64,000 nucleotides of DNA from positions 59,206,405 to 59,270,404 of the forward strand of contig NC_080067.1 in assembly GCF_949987535.1 (NCBI RefSeq), written 5' to 3'. The notes below the pieces were generated by a model. That model made no database searches and was not told the DNA's origin. It saw only the letters and a program-made list of their open reading frames with translations. This DNA is from Balaenoptera acutorostrata. Taxonomy: Eukaryota; Chordata; Mammalia; Artiodactyla; Balaenopteridae. This document shows positions 28,301-41,300 of this stretch, one piece after another. The number at the start of each line of letters is the position of its first letter. The stretch's first letter is position 1. The position numbers and the translations under genes were made by a program.

Positions 28301-31300
28301 GATTTATCTATTAATGTAATTTATACTATATTTGTTTCCCTTTGGGTAATAACCTTTAAACAGGTTTTATATCTGCTTTAGAGAAAAATATTTATTTTCT
28401 GGGTCGAAAGAAAAAATAAAATGATTCTACACATCTCGAAAAGAATCCTTATGACCCAGATTTGTCTTGTGGAAAACAGCTATATTTCAAGCCATTATAT
28501 GCTGACTGAAATATGAAAGTTCAATATTTGGGTCCTGAGTAAATAGATACACGAAATTTATCACTTAAACACAAAACAAAATATTATCAAAGAAACCATA
28601 ATCCCCACTATAGTGAATGTTCTGGGTCAAAGATAGCATCTACGCCTTACATGAAGATTTTGGGAAGTACCACTAAACATTGCCCAATGAAGATTCTTTG
28701 TACTTGGTGGGGGAGGAGCACATCCAGTTAGCATCTTAGCAGGAATGCTATTTATATTATTTTGATAACTACTCTGTGGTGCTAATTAGAAATTTTCCAG
28801 CAAAGGAGCCGAAGTACAGTTTTTTGGTGCTCTATCAAATAGAGCCATTCCACTCCGGCATCTTTTAAAAGTATTTCAATGAAAATTTTCGAATAGTTTG
28901 AGAGAAACGAGAGTGACTTTATCTTAACCTTTATTTATTCACCATATTATATTTGGTACACATTTTCTAACTTTCTGAGCTGATCTCCTACATTAACTAA
29001 AAACGTGATTAGTAACACTGCTTTATTTTTCTGTTCCCTGTTGTTCTGTTTAGCATTCCTCTTCTTCAGTGTATTCAGGCTTCCTAGCTGCAAGCACCTT
29101 GATCAATGAAAGTTGTATCCAATGTCTTCAATGTTCTCAGCATAGTTTTGTATACAGCAGCATACAGGATATAGTATCAGCAGATGTATTGAATTGGACT
29201 TCTGCAACTTTAGTCTGTGGATTTGTTTTCTTTGATTTTGACTCATCTAAGAATATTTAATACCTTAATAACAGATGTCAAATGTATTATACTTTTGAGT
29301 ATAATTCCTCACTTTGATTTTTGTACTATTGGTCCTCCAGTTGCATATACTTATGATTTTCTAAGGGAAATTATTATATTATTGTACTCTTGGTCATTTT
29401 TAAAACACTATTTAGAACATAAATTTTAGAAGGATTATGAATTGCAGTAATATACCCCTAATCCCACATATTACACAAAAAAATGTACTATAAAATGTGG
29501 GCACATTTGCTTACACTAATTTATTTTGTGCTTCAAATCATTGACCGATCCATATAACCAATGTTTTAAAAATCTTTCTTATTATTACAAGTTAACCAGT
29601 GTTTAATAGGCCTCTCCATCATTCAGCCAGTACTAGTATGAGTTACCATGGTTAAGTAACCATATACATTACCATCTAAACAAACATTTTTGGCTACCAC
29701 ATGTTAGCACATCTTGATGGATGACAGTCACATTTCTGCAGCATTTCCATCTTATTTAAAAAGTAATGTGCAATTATTTAATATCTAATTGCATTTTTCA
29801 CATTGTCCTCAATATTTTATATAAGAACATGAAAATGGAAAAATTATATTGCTGACACAAGTAATAAAAAGCAATTATCTTGTACTTACTAAAATAAGAC
29901 AAATATGAGAATAATTAAGTATGGCAAAGATGACATATTTTTAGGCTCAATTTGATACCCATTGGACTTACACAAATGACAGGTATTTTTAATTATGATG
30001 AAAAATTAGAAAAATTAAAGACCATACATAAAATTCTGGTAATATATCAATAGAGATTGAATATATATATTTTTTCTTTCAAAAATTTGCAGATAGAAAC
30101 CCAAACAGAGATAAATCTACTGCTGAAATTTTGCCCATTAAATTTTTTGCACAATATTAGGAAGATACATACTGTGGCAGTTAGCAGCTGAAAACTCAAT
30201 GAAGGTAATCTTAAAAGCAGTACTTAATTCTTTTTTTAAATGTACAATTTTTTCTTACTTTTCTGCTTTTCATTGTATCGTTGAAAATTTCATGACCAGA
30301 TATTGTAGAAATCAGTTTTATGACATCTGTATGAGTTCTAAGAAAACTCTTGGCTTCTGATTAATTAGTAAATAGGATACATTGTCATGTAAATGTGCAG
30401 ATCTAAAATAATTAGCTTTTCTTCTAGAAATGAGCATGCTTATTTAGTACTTTGATAGGATTTAGTGTCTGGAAGAGAAAACCTGTCTGCATCATTTTGC
30501 CTTTCATTTTGAGCTGTTTTTTCGAACAGAGGTTTTTTTTTTTAGCTTTTCAACTTCAATTTCAGGTCATTGACAACTGAATACATATTTTGAATATGCA
30601 AGCAGCTTTATCATTGTCTCATCCAGTCTAGTTATTCACTACATCCTACTCTTTCAACTTTTAAAGATAGCCCTTTTATAAATAGTTTAGTTCTTTCTAT
30701 TAGCTTATATTTTGTTCTTTCTATTAGCTTATATTTTTGTAAGTGTCCTTTCTTACTTGACATTTTAACTGCTCTGTTCTTTAAATTAGTTTTACAACAT
30801 CTTAATCATCTATTTTTGTAATCTCCTTCTGTTAATTTCATGTAGTTTTATGTTCTTCACATCACACTGTATTGTAGGTATATGTATGTGGACTTTTAAA
30901 ATGTGTTTAGTTTTTATTCAAAGTACCCACTGCTTTCTTTCTGTTTCAATAATTAATAAAGTGATAGGGAATAATTGAGCTGGACTTTGTTTTTCTCATT
31001 CACTTTCAATAGTTTAATTATCTTACCTGATTTTTAGCCGGTGATATATTTCTTTCATATGCTCACTCAATCTGTACTAGTGGATTTAACATTAGGTTCC
31101 AAACATACAGAAATTATCATCTAAATATTCAGATGTCATACTGGGAAGAGAAACATATAGGCACAAAATTAGATGTAGCAGTGAATCATAAAATATCTGC
31201 TTTATTTGTAACACATATCTTCAAATTATATCTATGCTTCCCATCTTTTTTATTCAGGCAGTTATTTATGTGCTGGCAAATATACATTATGATATGCTAT

Positions 31301-31779
31301 TCATCTGGAAATTGTTTTGAAAAGACAACATTCTATTTTGATGGTATAAAAGACAATTTTTACAAAGCCCATTTTTATCACGAACTGGTTTATTTAAATC
31401 TGTGCATTTCATACTGAATGATTTTTATGTTCCATGGTTAAAATAATTATAAATATATCTTCTATGGCCATAGAGCTGTAACTCTTCCCTGCTTCCTTGG
31501 AAAACACCTTTTTTTAAAAAAAATTAGATTTCTCTGCATTTTAATGACTCATTTCTTGTCAGACAAATGTATAGTTATTTGTCATTATATCAGTTATTAT
31601 GTTATAATAGCAACATGTGGGTTTACTAAATAGAAGAGAAATACTTTGCATAAGCTTGATGAATAGTTCTGTGAATCTTGGAGCACTCTTACAGGATGAC
31701 ATATTTAAGGCCCTAGCCCTTAGGTAGGTTTGCACTTAAATCAGGCATTGTCAGAAAGGATATTGGAACTAGATTTCAG
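28301..31779. other. AT-rich non-coding DNA with one short tandem duplication
   Basis: No gene recognised over about 3.5 kb. A roughly 24-bp unit 'ttctttctattagcttatat' plus tttg is tandemly duplicated at 30691-30739. Open frames (63-94 codons) are AT-rich chance frames. Confidence 0.5.
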
Positions 31780-32335
31780 TAAACAAATAATGCTCCCCTC
31801 GCCACCACCAACAAAGATGGCTCCATTCTAATCCCTGCAACATTTGAATATGTTACCTGACATGACAAGTGGAACTTTGTAGATGTGATTAAGTTAAGGA
31901 TTTAGAGATGAGATTATACTAGTAGTTGGATGGGCCCAATATAATCACAGCGTTCTTAGAAAGAAGAAGGCAATGAATCAGAGAAGGAAATGTGATGTTG
32001 GAAGCAGCAGTGAGAGAGAAAGAGAGAAGAAGAAAGAGAGAACATGAATGACTGAATGAATTTGAAGATACTACACTGCTGACTTTGAAAATGGGGTAAG
32101 AGATCATGAGCGGAGGAATGTAGCAACTTCTAGAAGCTGGAAAAGTCAAGGAAATTGATTTTTCCCATAGAGACACCAGAAGAAACACAGCCCTGTCAAA
32201 CCTTGACTTTGGTTTTAGCCCAGTAAAACACATTTCGGGCTTTGACCTTCAGAACTGAAAGATAATAAAGTTGTGCCATTTTAAACTACGAAGTTTGTGG
32301 TGACTTGTTACAGCAGCAGTAGGAAACTAATGCAA
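31780..32335 (+). repeat. MLT1-type (ERVL-MaLR) LTR
   Basis: It follows the MaLR LTR layout: 'tccattctaatccctgcaac', 'atgttacctgacatgacaag', 'gatgggcccaatataatcac', then a purine-rich centre, 'accttgactttggttttagc', 'cagaactgaaagataataaa' and the end 'ctaatgcaac'. This is an ancient solo LTR without coding sequence. The AATAAA near 32265 fits the LTR polyadenylation signal. The minus-strand open frame at 31919-32233 lies entirely within it and is spurious. Confidence 0.8.
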
Positions 32336-33094
32336 CAGTTAATCATATATAGGAGGATGACTTGTAGAAAAGAAAAGCCAGCCAAAGTATAATTATAAAG
32401 TAGATAAAATTCATTCCTGGGTATATTTCTCCGTCTCTTGGATGTTCTCTAATAGAAATGAACCATTTCTCTGGACTTTTCCTCCATGCCCCAGCACAGA
32501 CATCTTATCTAAATCACTATTCCTTTTCTGCCACAGCTTCCTTTGTCTGTTTTAGTTTACTACCTTTCTGTTTTCCAGCCACCTCCATTATACCTCTCTC
32601 TCACCTCCATCACTCTAACTTTGTGTTTGATCTCTGTGCCTGCAACCCATAAAGTAGCTATCTGTGCGCTGTGTTTTCATGAGAACTTCCCTGTTGCTGA
32701 TAGTCTCTTCATACCTATTCTCTAAACTAATAGTAAGCTATTTCAAAACTATTCATAGAGAAATTTTTATTCAAACCTACATATAGAGAGGATTCTAATT
32801 CAAACCTACTCACAGAAAGGGAGTTTAGGGTAAGCAGGCCTTTTTGGCCCTATTTCTATCACTCGTTTAAAACTATTAGAACTAATTAAAGAAAGGGTTG
32901 GGAAGAATAGCAGTAGTTGACTATTCAAAGCAACTGATGAAAAATTTTCAAGGAAGGAACAATTAAAATAAATGTAAAAATTTATTGGTGCAGGCCATAA
33001 AAATACAAAATATTGAAAGAGCCTCTGTTGTATAATGCACTCTGACTTTTTATTTCAGATAGCAACAAAAACAGTGATAGGACCTATCCTGACC
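32336..33094. other. Non-coding DNA, no gene recognised
   Basis: Pyrimidine-rich stretch at 32470-32720 of unclear origin. Imperfect repeats of 'attcaaacctac' occur at 32768-32809. Confidence 0.45.
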
Positions 33095-33224
33095 ACTGTT
33101 CTAAATAATATACATATGCATTTAATGAATGCTTAGAACTCTGTCCTCATGTAACACAAGAGGAAACTGAAGCAGAAAGAAATGAGTTGATTTGCCCAAG
33201 GTCATGCAAGTGGCAGGGTTGGCA

Positions 33225-33226
<2 letters not shown>
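33095..33226 (-). repeat. MIR SINE fragment
   Basis: 'acaagaggaaactgaagcag', 'gatttgcccaaggtcatgca' is the reverse complement of the MIR core. Confidence 0.8.
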
Positions 33227-33263
<37 letters not shown>

Positions 33264-33270
33264 CGTGCAT
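33227..33270. repeat. (GT)n microsatellite
   Basis: About 15 GT units, then imperfect 'atgtgtgcgtgcatgcat'. It directly follows the MIR fragment. Confidence 0.95.
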
Positions 33271-33409
33271 GCATTCTAGGTACTCACAAAATAACCTACA
33301 ACCAATAACATTATTTACTAATGCTATAAGGTATCCTCTGCTATTAGACTCGTAGTTTAATTAAAAATAATATTAAAAATACCTCTTGCACTGGTTGCAG
33401 TATAACAAG

Positions 33410-33645
33410 CATGGAGACTGAAACCATACTGTCTGTATTCACTGCCCAGCTCTCACTGCTCAGATTCAAAGTATTGTTTCCCAGACAAGTCATTTAACTG
33501 TACTGTGCCTTAGTCGCTTGGGATATTACAGCTGTGTGTTGCAGAGAACTCTTAGGAGGGTTAGGGGAGTTAATCTATGTAAAATATTCTGGAACATTGT
33601 TTGACACAAGTTAAGTGCTGTGTCATTGTTAGCTATTATAATGAT
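33410..33645 (+). repeat. MIR SINE, diverged
   Basis: The order 'catactgtctgtattcactg', 'agacaagtcatttaactgta', 'ctgtgccttagtcgcttggg', 'gttagctattata' parallels the MIR consensus. Confidence 0.65.
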
Positions 33646-33971
33646 CATTTTAATTGAAGTAAAGTTATCTAATATGCATGTGCATTTTAATAGGAAAAAA
33701 TACTTATACACATACTTCTAAAAATACTTCTTTCATTTGTCCCAAATGTACATTTTGGTCTCCATTATCTTTAATCACTGTCAAATCAAATAATCTTAGA
33801 TAAACTAATCTGGTCAATTATGTATTTCTGTGCAACAAAATTGAGATTGGTTCAAAGTAGAAGTGGTCAAGTTAGGCTATTGTAGAGTTGAGTTTTCCTT
33901 CTCTCTTAAGATAGCAAGGAGACTCATACAGAAAATGAATGTGTTACTGCTGGAATAAGCAATGCTTTTAC

Positions 33972-34154
33972 ATTAGTGATTCTCAAACTCTACATCAGAA
34001 TGATCTAGAAGGTTTCTTAAAACACAGAGTGCTGGTCCTCATCTCCATAGTATCGAATTCAGTAGGTCTAGGGAGAGGCCTGAGAATCTGAATTTCTAAA
34101 AGTTCCAGCCAGTGATGCTGCTGGTCCAGTGGTCATACTTTGAGAACCACTGCT
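33972..34154 (-). repeat. MER5A hAT-Charlie DNA transposon
   Basis: Nearly complete: it starts 'gattctcaaactctacatca', runs through 'taaaacacagagtgctggtc' and 'attcagtaggtctaggg', and ends with 'actttgagaaccactg'. The terminal inverted repeat (CAGTGGTTCTCAAA) is visible at the right end and degraded on the left. Confidence 0.85.
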
Positions 34155-34363
34155 TTAAATCATTAAGCTATAGCAGAACCAATTCTGTGACAAACATAAA
34201 ATTTTTTAAATAATTGTTTTTCTTGGCTTCCATTTTAAATAACTCTAAGTGAGAAGAGTTAACCCTGTATTAGGTTAGAAAGATTGGACACATTATATCC
34301 ATCAGAATATCTATCAGAATATCAACATTATAGATTCAACAGGAGGTTTACTATTGTGAGAGA

Positions 34364-34610
34364 TAAAGGGCTACTTTTTTTTTTTTCATGTGGTAGTTCT
34401 ATTTTTAATTTTTTTTAACATCTTTATTGGGATATAATTGCTTTACAATGGTGTGTTAGTTTCTGCTGTATAACAAACTGAATCAGCTATACATAAACAT
34501 ATACCGCCGTATCTCCTCCCTCGTGCTTCTCCCTCCCACCCTCCCTATCCCACCCCTCTAGGTGGACACAAAGCACTGAGCTGATCTCTAAAGGGCTACT
34601 TTTTTTTTTT
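34364..34610 (-). repeat. TSD around a short L1 3' end
   Basis: taaagggctac followed by a T-run occurs at 34364-34374 and again at 34589-34599. It encloses the small L1 fragment and directly precedes the longer L1. Confidence 0.85.
34375..34588 (-). mobile_element. Short L1 3' end (5'-truncated), minus strand
   Basis: After a poly(T) start the + strand reads 'aacatctttattgggatata' and 'ctttacaatggtgtgttag', matching the 3' UTR found at 36964 and 37974. It ends at 'cactgagctgatctc', so only about 200 bp of 3' UTR is present. Its flanking TSD shows it inserted at the T-rich boundary of the neighbouring L1. Confidence 0.85.
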
Positions 34611-36951
34611 AATTTTTAAATTTAATTTTATTTATTTTTTTATACAGCAGGTTTTTATAAGTCATCAATTTTATACACATCAGTGTATACATGTAAATCC
34701 CAATCGCCCAATTCATCACACCACCATCCCCATCCCCCCGTGGCTTTCCCCCCTTGGTGTCCATATGTTTGTGCTCTACGTCTGTGTCTCAACTTCTGCC
34801 CTGCAAACCGGCTCATCTGTACCATTTTTCTAGGTTCTACATACATGCGTTGATATACGATATTTGTTTTTCTCTTTCTGACTTATCACTCTGTATGACA
34901 GTCTCTAGATCCATCCACGTCTCAACAGATGACAAAAGTTCGTTCCTTTTTATGGCTGAGTAATATTCCATTGTATATATGTACCACTTCTTCTTCATCC
35001 ATTCATCTGTCGATGGGCATTTAGGTTGCTACCATGACCTGGCTATTGTAAATAATGCTGCAATGAACATTGGGGTGCATGTGTCTTTTGAATTATGGTT
35101 TTCTCTGGGTATATGCCCAGTAGTGGGATTGCTGGATCATATGGTAATTCTATTTTTAGTTTTTTAAGGAACCTCCGTACTGTTCTCCATAGTGGCTGTA
35201 TCAATTTACATTCCTACCAACAGTGCAAGAGGGTTCCCTTTTCTCCACACCTTCTCCAGCATTTGTTGTTTGTAGATTTTCAGATGATGCCCATTCTAAC
35301 TGGTGTGAGGTGATACCTCACTGTAGTTTTGATTTGCATTTCTCTAATAATTAGTGATGTTGACCAGCTTTTGATGTGTTTCTTGGCCATCTGTATGTCT
35401 TCTTTGGAGAAATGTCTATTTAGGTCTTCTGCCCAATTTTGGATTGTGTTGTTTGTTTCTTTAATATTGAGCTGTATGAGCTGTTTATATATTTTGGAGA
35501 TTAATCCTTTGTTAATCCTCTGTCCCCTTTTCCCAGTACCACTTATTGAAGAGACGGTCTTTTCTCCATTGTATATCCTTTCCTCCTTGGTCATAGATTA
35601 GTTGACCATAGGTGCGTGGGTTTATCTCTGGGTTTTCTATCTTGTTGCATTGATCTATGTTTCTGTTTAAGTGCCAGTACCATATTGTCTTGATTACTGT
35701 AGCTTTGTAGTATAGTCTGAAGTCAGGGAGTCTGATTCCTCCAGCTCCATTTTTTCCCTCAGGACTGCTTTGGCTATTTGGGGTCTTTTGTGTCTCCGTA
35801 CAAATTTTAAGATTTTTTGTTCTAGTTCTGTAAAAAATGCCATTGGTAATTTGACAGGAATGGCATTGAATCTGTAGATTGCTTTGGGTAGTATCGTCAT
35901 TTTCACAATATTGATTCTTCCAATCCAAGAACATGGTATATCTCTTCGTCTGTTGGTATCATCTTTAATTTCTTTCATCAGTGTCTTATAGTTTTCTGCA
36001 TACAGGTCTTTTGTCTCCCTAGGTAGGTTTATTCCTAGGTATTTTATTCTTTTTGTTGCAATGGTAAATGGGAGTGTTTCCTTAGTTTCTCTTTCAGATT
36101 TTTCATCATTAGTGTATAGGAATGCAAGAGATTTCTGTGCATTAATTTTGTATCCTGCAACTTTACTAAATTCATTGATTAGCTCTAGTAGTTTTCTGGT
36201 GGCATCTTGAGGATTCTCTATGTATAGTATCATGTCATCTGCAAACAGTGACAGTTTTACTTCTTCTTTTCCAATCTGTATTCCTTTTATTTCTTTTTCT
36301 TCTCTGATTGCCATGGCTAGGACTTCCAAAACTACGTTGAATAACAGTGGTGAGAGTGGACATCTTTGTCCTGTTCCTGATCTTAGAGGAAATGCTTTCA
36401 GTTTTTCACCATTAAGAATGATGTTGGCTGTGGGTTTGCCATATATGGCCTTTATTATGTTGAGGTATATTCCCTCTATGCCCACTTTCTGGAGAGTTTT
36501 TATCATAAATCGGTGTTGAATTTTGTCAAAAGCTTTTTCTGCATCTATTGAGACGATCATATGGTTTTTATTCTTCAGTTTGTTAATATGGTGTATCACA
36601 TTGATTGATTTGCATATATTGAAGAATCCTTGCATCCCTGGGATAAATCCCACTGGATCATGGTTTATGATCCTTTTAATGTGTTGTTGAATTCTGTTTG
36701 CTAGTATTTTGTTGAGGATTTTTGCATCTATATTCCTCAGTTATATTGGTCTGCAGTTTTCTTTTTATGTAGTATCTTTGTCTGGTTTTGGTATCAGGGT
36801 GATAGTGGCCTCATAGAAAGAGTTTGGGAGCATTCCTTCCTCTGCAATTTTTTTGGAGGAGTTTGAGAAGGATGGGTGTTAGCTGTTCTCTAAATGTTTG
36901 ATAGAATTCACCTGTGAAGCCATCTGGTCCTGGACTTTTGTTTGTTGGAAC
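34611..36951 (-). mobile_element. Split L1, 3' part (3' UTR and ORF2 C-terminal half)
   Basis: The first half of a long L1 whose 5' part resumes at 45010. It holds the 3' UTR (34611-34829) and the ORF2 region from the stop (TAG, minus 34832-34830) up to residues NKSPGP, where the host sequence breaks at 'tttgttggaac'. The 3' UTR family differs from that of the inserted element and matches the + strand L1 at 21223. Confidence 0.93.
34830..36951 (-). pseudogene. L1 ORF2 remnant, RT and C-terminal part
   Basis: From 36653 leftwards 319 codons are open, covering part of the RT domain: '[12 protein letters not shown]', then the YADD-type box '[12 protein letters not shown]', both intact. Further on the frame is broken (shifts near 35700 and 35550; a segment is missing between the '[11 protein letters not shown]' region and '[13 protein letters not shown]'). 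It shares a frame history with the N-terminal part at 45010-46406 and is dead. Confidence 0.9.
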
Positions 36952-37836
36952 ATTTTTTTTTTTTAAACATCTTTATTGAAGTATAATTGCCTTACAATGG
37001 TGTGTTAGCTTCTGCTTTATAACAAAGTGAATCAGTTATACATATACAATATGTTCCCATTTCTCTTCCCTCTTGCATCTCCCTCCCTCCCACCCTCCCC
37101 ATCCCACCCCTCTAGGTGGCCACAAATCACCGAGCTGATCTCCCTGTGCTATGCAGCTGCTTCGCACTAGTTATCTATTTTACATTTGGTAGTGTATATA
37201 TGTCCATGACACTCTCTTACCCTGTCACATCTCACCCCACCCCCTCCCCATATCCTCAAGTCAATTCTCTAGTAGGTCTGTGTCTTTATTCCCGTCTTGC
37301 CACTAGGTTCTTCATGGCCTTTTTTTTTTTTTTCCTTAGATTCCGTATATATGTGTTAGCATACTGTATTTGTTTTTCTCTTTCTGACTTACTTCACTCT
37401 GTATGACAGACTCTAACTCCATCCACCTCATTACAAATACCTCCATTTTATTTCTTTTTATGGCTGAGTAATATTCCATTGTATATATGTGCCACTTCTT
37501 CTTTATCCATTCATCTGTCGATGGACATTTAGGTTGCTTCCATGTCCTGGCTATTGTAAATAGAGCTGCAATGAACATTTTGGTACATGACTCTTTTTGA
37601 ACTATGGTTTTCTCAGGGTATATGCCCAGTAGTGGGATTGCTGGGTCGTATGGTAGTTCTATTTTTAGTTTTTTAAGGAACCTCCATACTGTTCTCCATA
37701 GTGGCTGTATCAATTTACATTCCCACTAACAGTGCAAGAGGATTCCCTTTCCTCCACACCCTCTCCAGCATTTATTGTTTCTAGATTTTTTTGGTGATGG
37801 CCATTCTGACCAGTGTGAGATGATATCTCATTGTAG
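36952..37836 (-). mobile_element. 5'-truncated L1 3' end inside the nest
   Basis: The tail (T-run 36953-36964), the 3' UTR and the last part of ORF2 match the same region of the adjacent full-length L1 (37974-38848) almost base for base, with a few substitutions. A 125-codon ORF2 C-terminal remnant ('[20 protein letters not shown]' onward) occupies 37336-37713. The L1 match stops abruptly at 37836 ('tctcattgtag'), directly against the poly(T) of the next unit. I find no separate TSD at that internal junction. Confidence 0.88.
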
Positions 37837-37937
37837 TTTTTTTTTTTTTTTAACTACTCGCTAATTTATTAAAAATGGGAGAATATACAAAGATGCAAAA
37901 TGAGAAACAAGGGATAAATATTAGTACAGAGAAAAAG
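37837..37937 (-). other. Putative L1 3' transduction: non-L1 segment with AATAAA and poly(A)
   Basis: Read on the minus strand, downstream of the full-length L1's A-rich tail (37973-37938), there are 86 bases of non-L1 sequence (37937-37852). They contain AATAAA at 37870-37865, and a pure A15 run (37851-37837) starts 13 bases later. That spacing fits a genuine cleavage/polyadenylation site. The simplest reading is that the source L1's transcript ran past its own weak signal and used a flanking one, carrying this segment along. Confidence 0.75.
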
Positions 37938-37973
37938 TTTTTTGTTTTTTTTTTGTTTTTTTTTGTTTTTTTT

Positions 37974-38348
37974 CAAACATCTTTATTGAAGTATAATTGC
38001 CCCACAATAGTGTGTTAGCTTCCGCTCTACAACAAAGTGAATCAGCTACACATATACAATACGTTCCCATCTCTCTTCCCTCTTGCATCTCCCCCCTCCC
38101 CCCCCTCCCCATCCCACCCCCCTAGGCGGCCACAAAGCACCGAGCTGATCTCCCTGTGCTATGCGGCTGCTTCCCACTAGTTATCTATTTTACATTTGGT
38201 AGTGTATATATGTCCATGACACTCTCTTACCCTGTCACATCTCACCCCACCCCCTCCCCATATCCTCAAGTCCATTCTCTAGTAGGTCTGTGTCTTTATT
38301 CCCGTCTTGCCACTAGGTTCTTCATGGCCTTTTTTTTTTTTTTTTCCC
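37974..38348 (-). other. 3' UTR of the full-length L1
   Basis: GC- and purine-rich on the minus strand. On the + strand it contains 'ccccctccccccc'-like tracts (38091-38122), i.e. G-rich runs in the L1 RNA sense, as in the G-rich polypurine tract of other mammalian L1 3' UTRs. It closely matches 36964-37335 of the neighbouring truncated copy. Confidence 0.8.
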
Positions 38349-41300
38349 TTAGATTCCATATATATGTGTTAGCATACTGTATTTGTTTTTCTCTTTCTGA
38401 CTTACTTCACTCTGTATGACAGACTCTAACTCCATCCACCTCATTACAAATACCTCCATTTCATTTCTTTTTATGGCTGAGTAATATTCCATTGTATATA
38501 TGTGCCACATCTTCTTTATCCATTCATCTGTCGATGGACATTTAGGTTGCTTCCATGTCCTGGCTATTGTAAATAGAGCTGCAATGAACATTTTGGTACA
38601 TGACTCTTTTTGACCTATGGTTTTCTCAGGGTATATGCCCAGTAGTGGGATTGCTGGGTCGTATGGTAGTTCTATTTGTAGTTTTTTAAGGAACCTCCAT
38701 ACTGTTCTCCATAGTGGCTGTATCAATTTACATTCCCACCAACAGTGCAAGAGTGTTCCCTTTCCTCCACACCCTCTCCAGCATTTATTGTTTCTAGATT
38801 TTTTGATGATGGCCATTCTGACCGGTGTGGGATGATATCTCATTGTAGTTTTGATTTGCATTTCTCTAATGATTAATGATGTTGAGCATTCTTTCATGTG
38901 TCTGTAGGCCATCTGTATATCTTCTTTGGAGAAATGTCTATTTAGGTCTTCTGCCCATTTTTGGATTGGGTTGTTTGTTTTTTTGTTATTGAGCTGCATG
39001 AGCTGCTTGTAAATCTTGGAGATTAATCCTTTGTCAGTTGCTTCATTTGCAAATATTTTCTCCCATTCTGATGGTTGTCTTTTGGTCTTGTTTATGGTTT
39101 CCTTTGCTGTGCAAAAGCTTTTAAGTTTCATTAGGTCCCATTTGTTTATTTGTGTTCTTATTTCCATTTCTCTGGGAGCTGGGTCAAAAAGAACCTTGCT
39201 GTGATGTATGTCATAGAGTGTTCTGCCTATGTTTTCCTGTAAGAGTTTGATAGTGTCTGCCCTTACACTTAGGTCTTTAATCCATTTTGAGTTTATTTTT
39301 GTGCATGGTGTCAGGGAGTGTTCTAATTTCATACTTTTACATGTTCCTGTCCAATTTTCCCAGCACCACTTATTGAAGAGGCTGTCTTTTCTCCACTGTA
39401 TATGCTTGCCTCCTTTATCAAAGATAAGGTGACCATATGTGTGTGGGTTTATCTCTGGGCTTTCTATCCTGTTCCATTGATCTATATTTCTGTTTTTGTG
39501 CCAGTACCAAACTGTCTTGATTACTGAAGCTTTGTAATATAGTCTGAAGTCAGGGAGCCTGATTCCCCCAGCTCCATTTTTCGTTCTCAAGATTGCTTTG
39601 GCTATTCGGGGTCTTTTGTGTTTCCATACAAATTGTGAAATTTTTTGTTCTAGTTCTGTGAAAAATGCCAGTGGTAGTTTGATAGGGATTGCATTGAATC
39701 TGTAGATTGCTTTGGGTAGTAGAGACATTTTCACAATGTTGATTCTTCCAATCCAGGAACATGGTATATCTCTCCATCTATTTGTATCATCTTTAATTTC
39801 TTTCATCAGTGTCTTATAATTTTCTGCATATAGGTCTTTTGTCTCCTTAGGTAGGTTTATTCCTAGATATTTTATTCTTTTTGTTGCAATGGTAAATGGG
39901 AGTGTTTTCTTAATTTCACTTTCAGATTTTTCGTCATTAGTGTATAGAAATGCAAGAGATTTCTGTGCATTAATTTTGTATCCTGCTACTTTACCAAATT
40001 CATTGATTAGCTCTAGGAGTTTTCTGGTAGCATCTTTAGGATTCTCTATGTATAGTATCATGTCATCTGCAAATAGTGACAGCTTTACTTCTTCTTTTCC
40101 GATTTGGATTCCTTTTATTTCTTTGTCTTCTCTGATTGCTGTGGCTAACACTTCCAAAACTATGTTGAATAATAGTGGTGAGAGTGGGCAACCGTGTCTT
40201 GTTCCTGATCTTAGTGGAAATGGTTTCAGTTTTTCACCATTGAGGACAATGTTGGCTGTGGGTTTGTTATACATGGCCTTTATTATGTTGAGAAATGTTC
40301 CCTCTATGCCTACTTTCTGCAGGGCTTTTATCATAAATGGGTGTTGAATTTTGTCGAAAGCTTTCTCTGCATCTATTGAGATGATCATATGGTTTTTCTC
40401 CTTCAATTTGTTAATATGGTGTATCACATTGATTGATTTGCGTATGTTGAAGAATCCTTGCATTCCTGGGATAAACCCCACTTGATCATGGTGTATGATC
40501 CTTTTAATGTGCTGTTGGATTCTGTTTGCTAGTATTTTGTTGAGGATTTTTGCATCTATGTTCATCAGTGATATTGGCCTGTAGTTTTCTTTCTTTGTGA
40601 CATCTTTGTCTGGTTTTGGTATCAGGGTGATGGTGGCCTCGTAGAATGAGTTTGGGAATGTTCCTCCCTCTGCAATATTTTGGAAGAGTTTGAGAAGGAT
40701 AGGTGTTAGCTCTTCTCTAAATGTTTGATAGAATTCGCCTGTGAAGCCATCTGGTCCTGGGCTTTTGTTTGTTGGAAGGTTTTTAATCACAGTTTCAATT
40801 TCAGTGCTTGTGATTGGTCTGTTCATATTTTCTATTTCTTCCTGATTCAGTCTTGGCAGTTTGTGCATTTCTAAGAATCTGTCCATTTCTTCCAGGTTGT
40901 CCATTTTATTGGCATAGAGTTGCTTGTAGTAATCTCTCATGATCTTTTGTATTTCTGCAGTGTCAGTGGTTACTTCTCCTTTTTCATTTCTAATTCTATT
41001 GATTTGAGTCTTCTCCCTTTTTCTCTTGATGAGTCTGGCTAATGGTTTATCAATTTTGTTTATCTTCTCAAAGAACCAGCTTTTAGTTTCATTGATTTTT
41101 GCTATTGTTTCTTTCATTTCTTTTTCATTTATTTCTGACCTGATCTTTATAATTTCTTTCCTTCTGCTGGCTTTGGGGTTTTTTTGTTCTTCTTTCTCTA
41201 ATTGCTTTAGGTGCAAGGTTAAGTTGTTTATTCGAGATGTTTCCTGTTTCTTGAGGTAGGCTTGTATTGCTATAAACTTCCCTCTTAGCACTGCTTTTGC

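Noticed and set aside
31919..32233. 104-codon minus-strand frame, Ser- and Leu-rich
   Set aside because: Lies inside the MLT1 LTR; antisense of its purine-rich centre.
38156..38419. Open frames on the + strand opposite the L1 ORF2 and UTRs (also 39889-40347, 46691-47389)
   Set aside because: Antisense shadows of L1 coding sequence.
36964..38848. Simple tandem duplication of the L1 3' end (period about 1,010 bp)
   Set aside because: The intervening tag with AATAAA/poly(A) occurs only once, and the second unit continues into a full L1, so retrotransposition fits better than tandem duplication, though it is not excluded.
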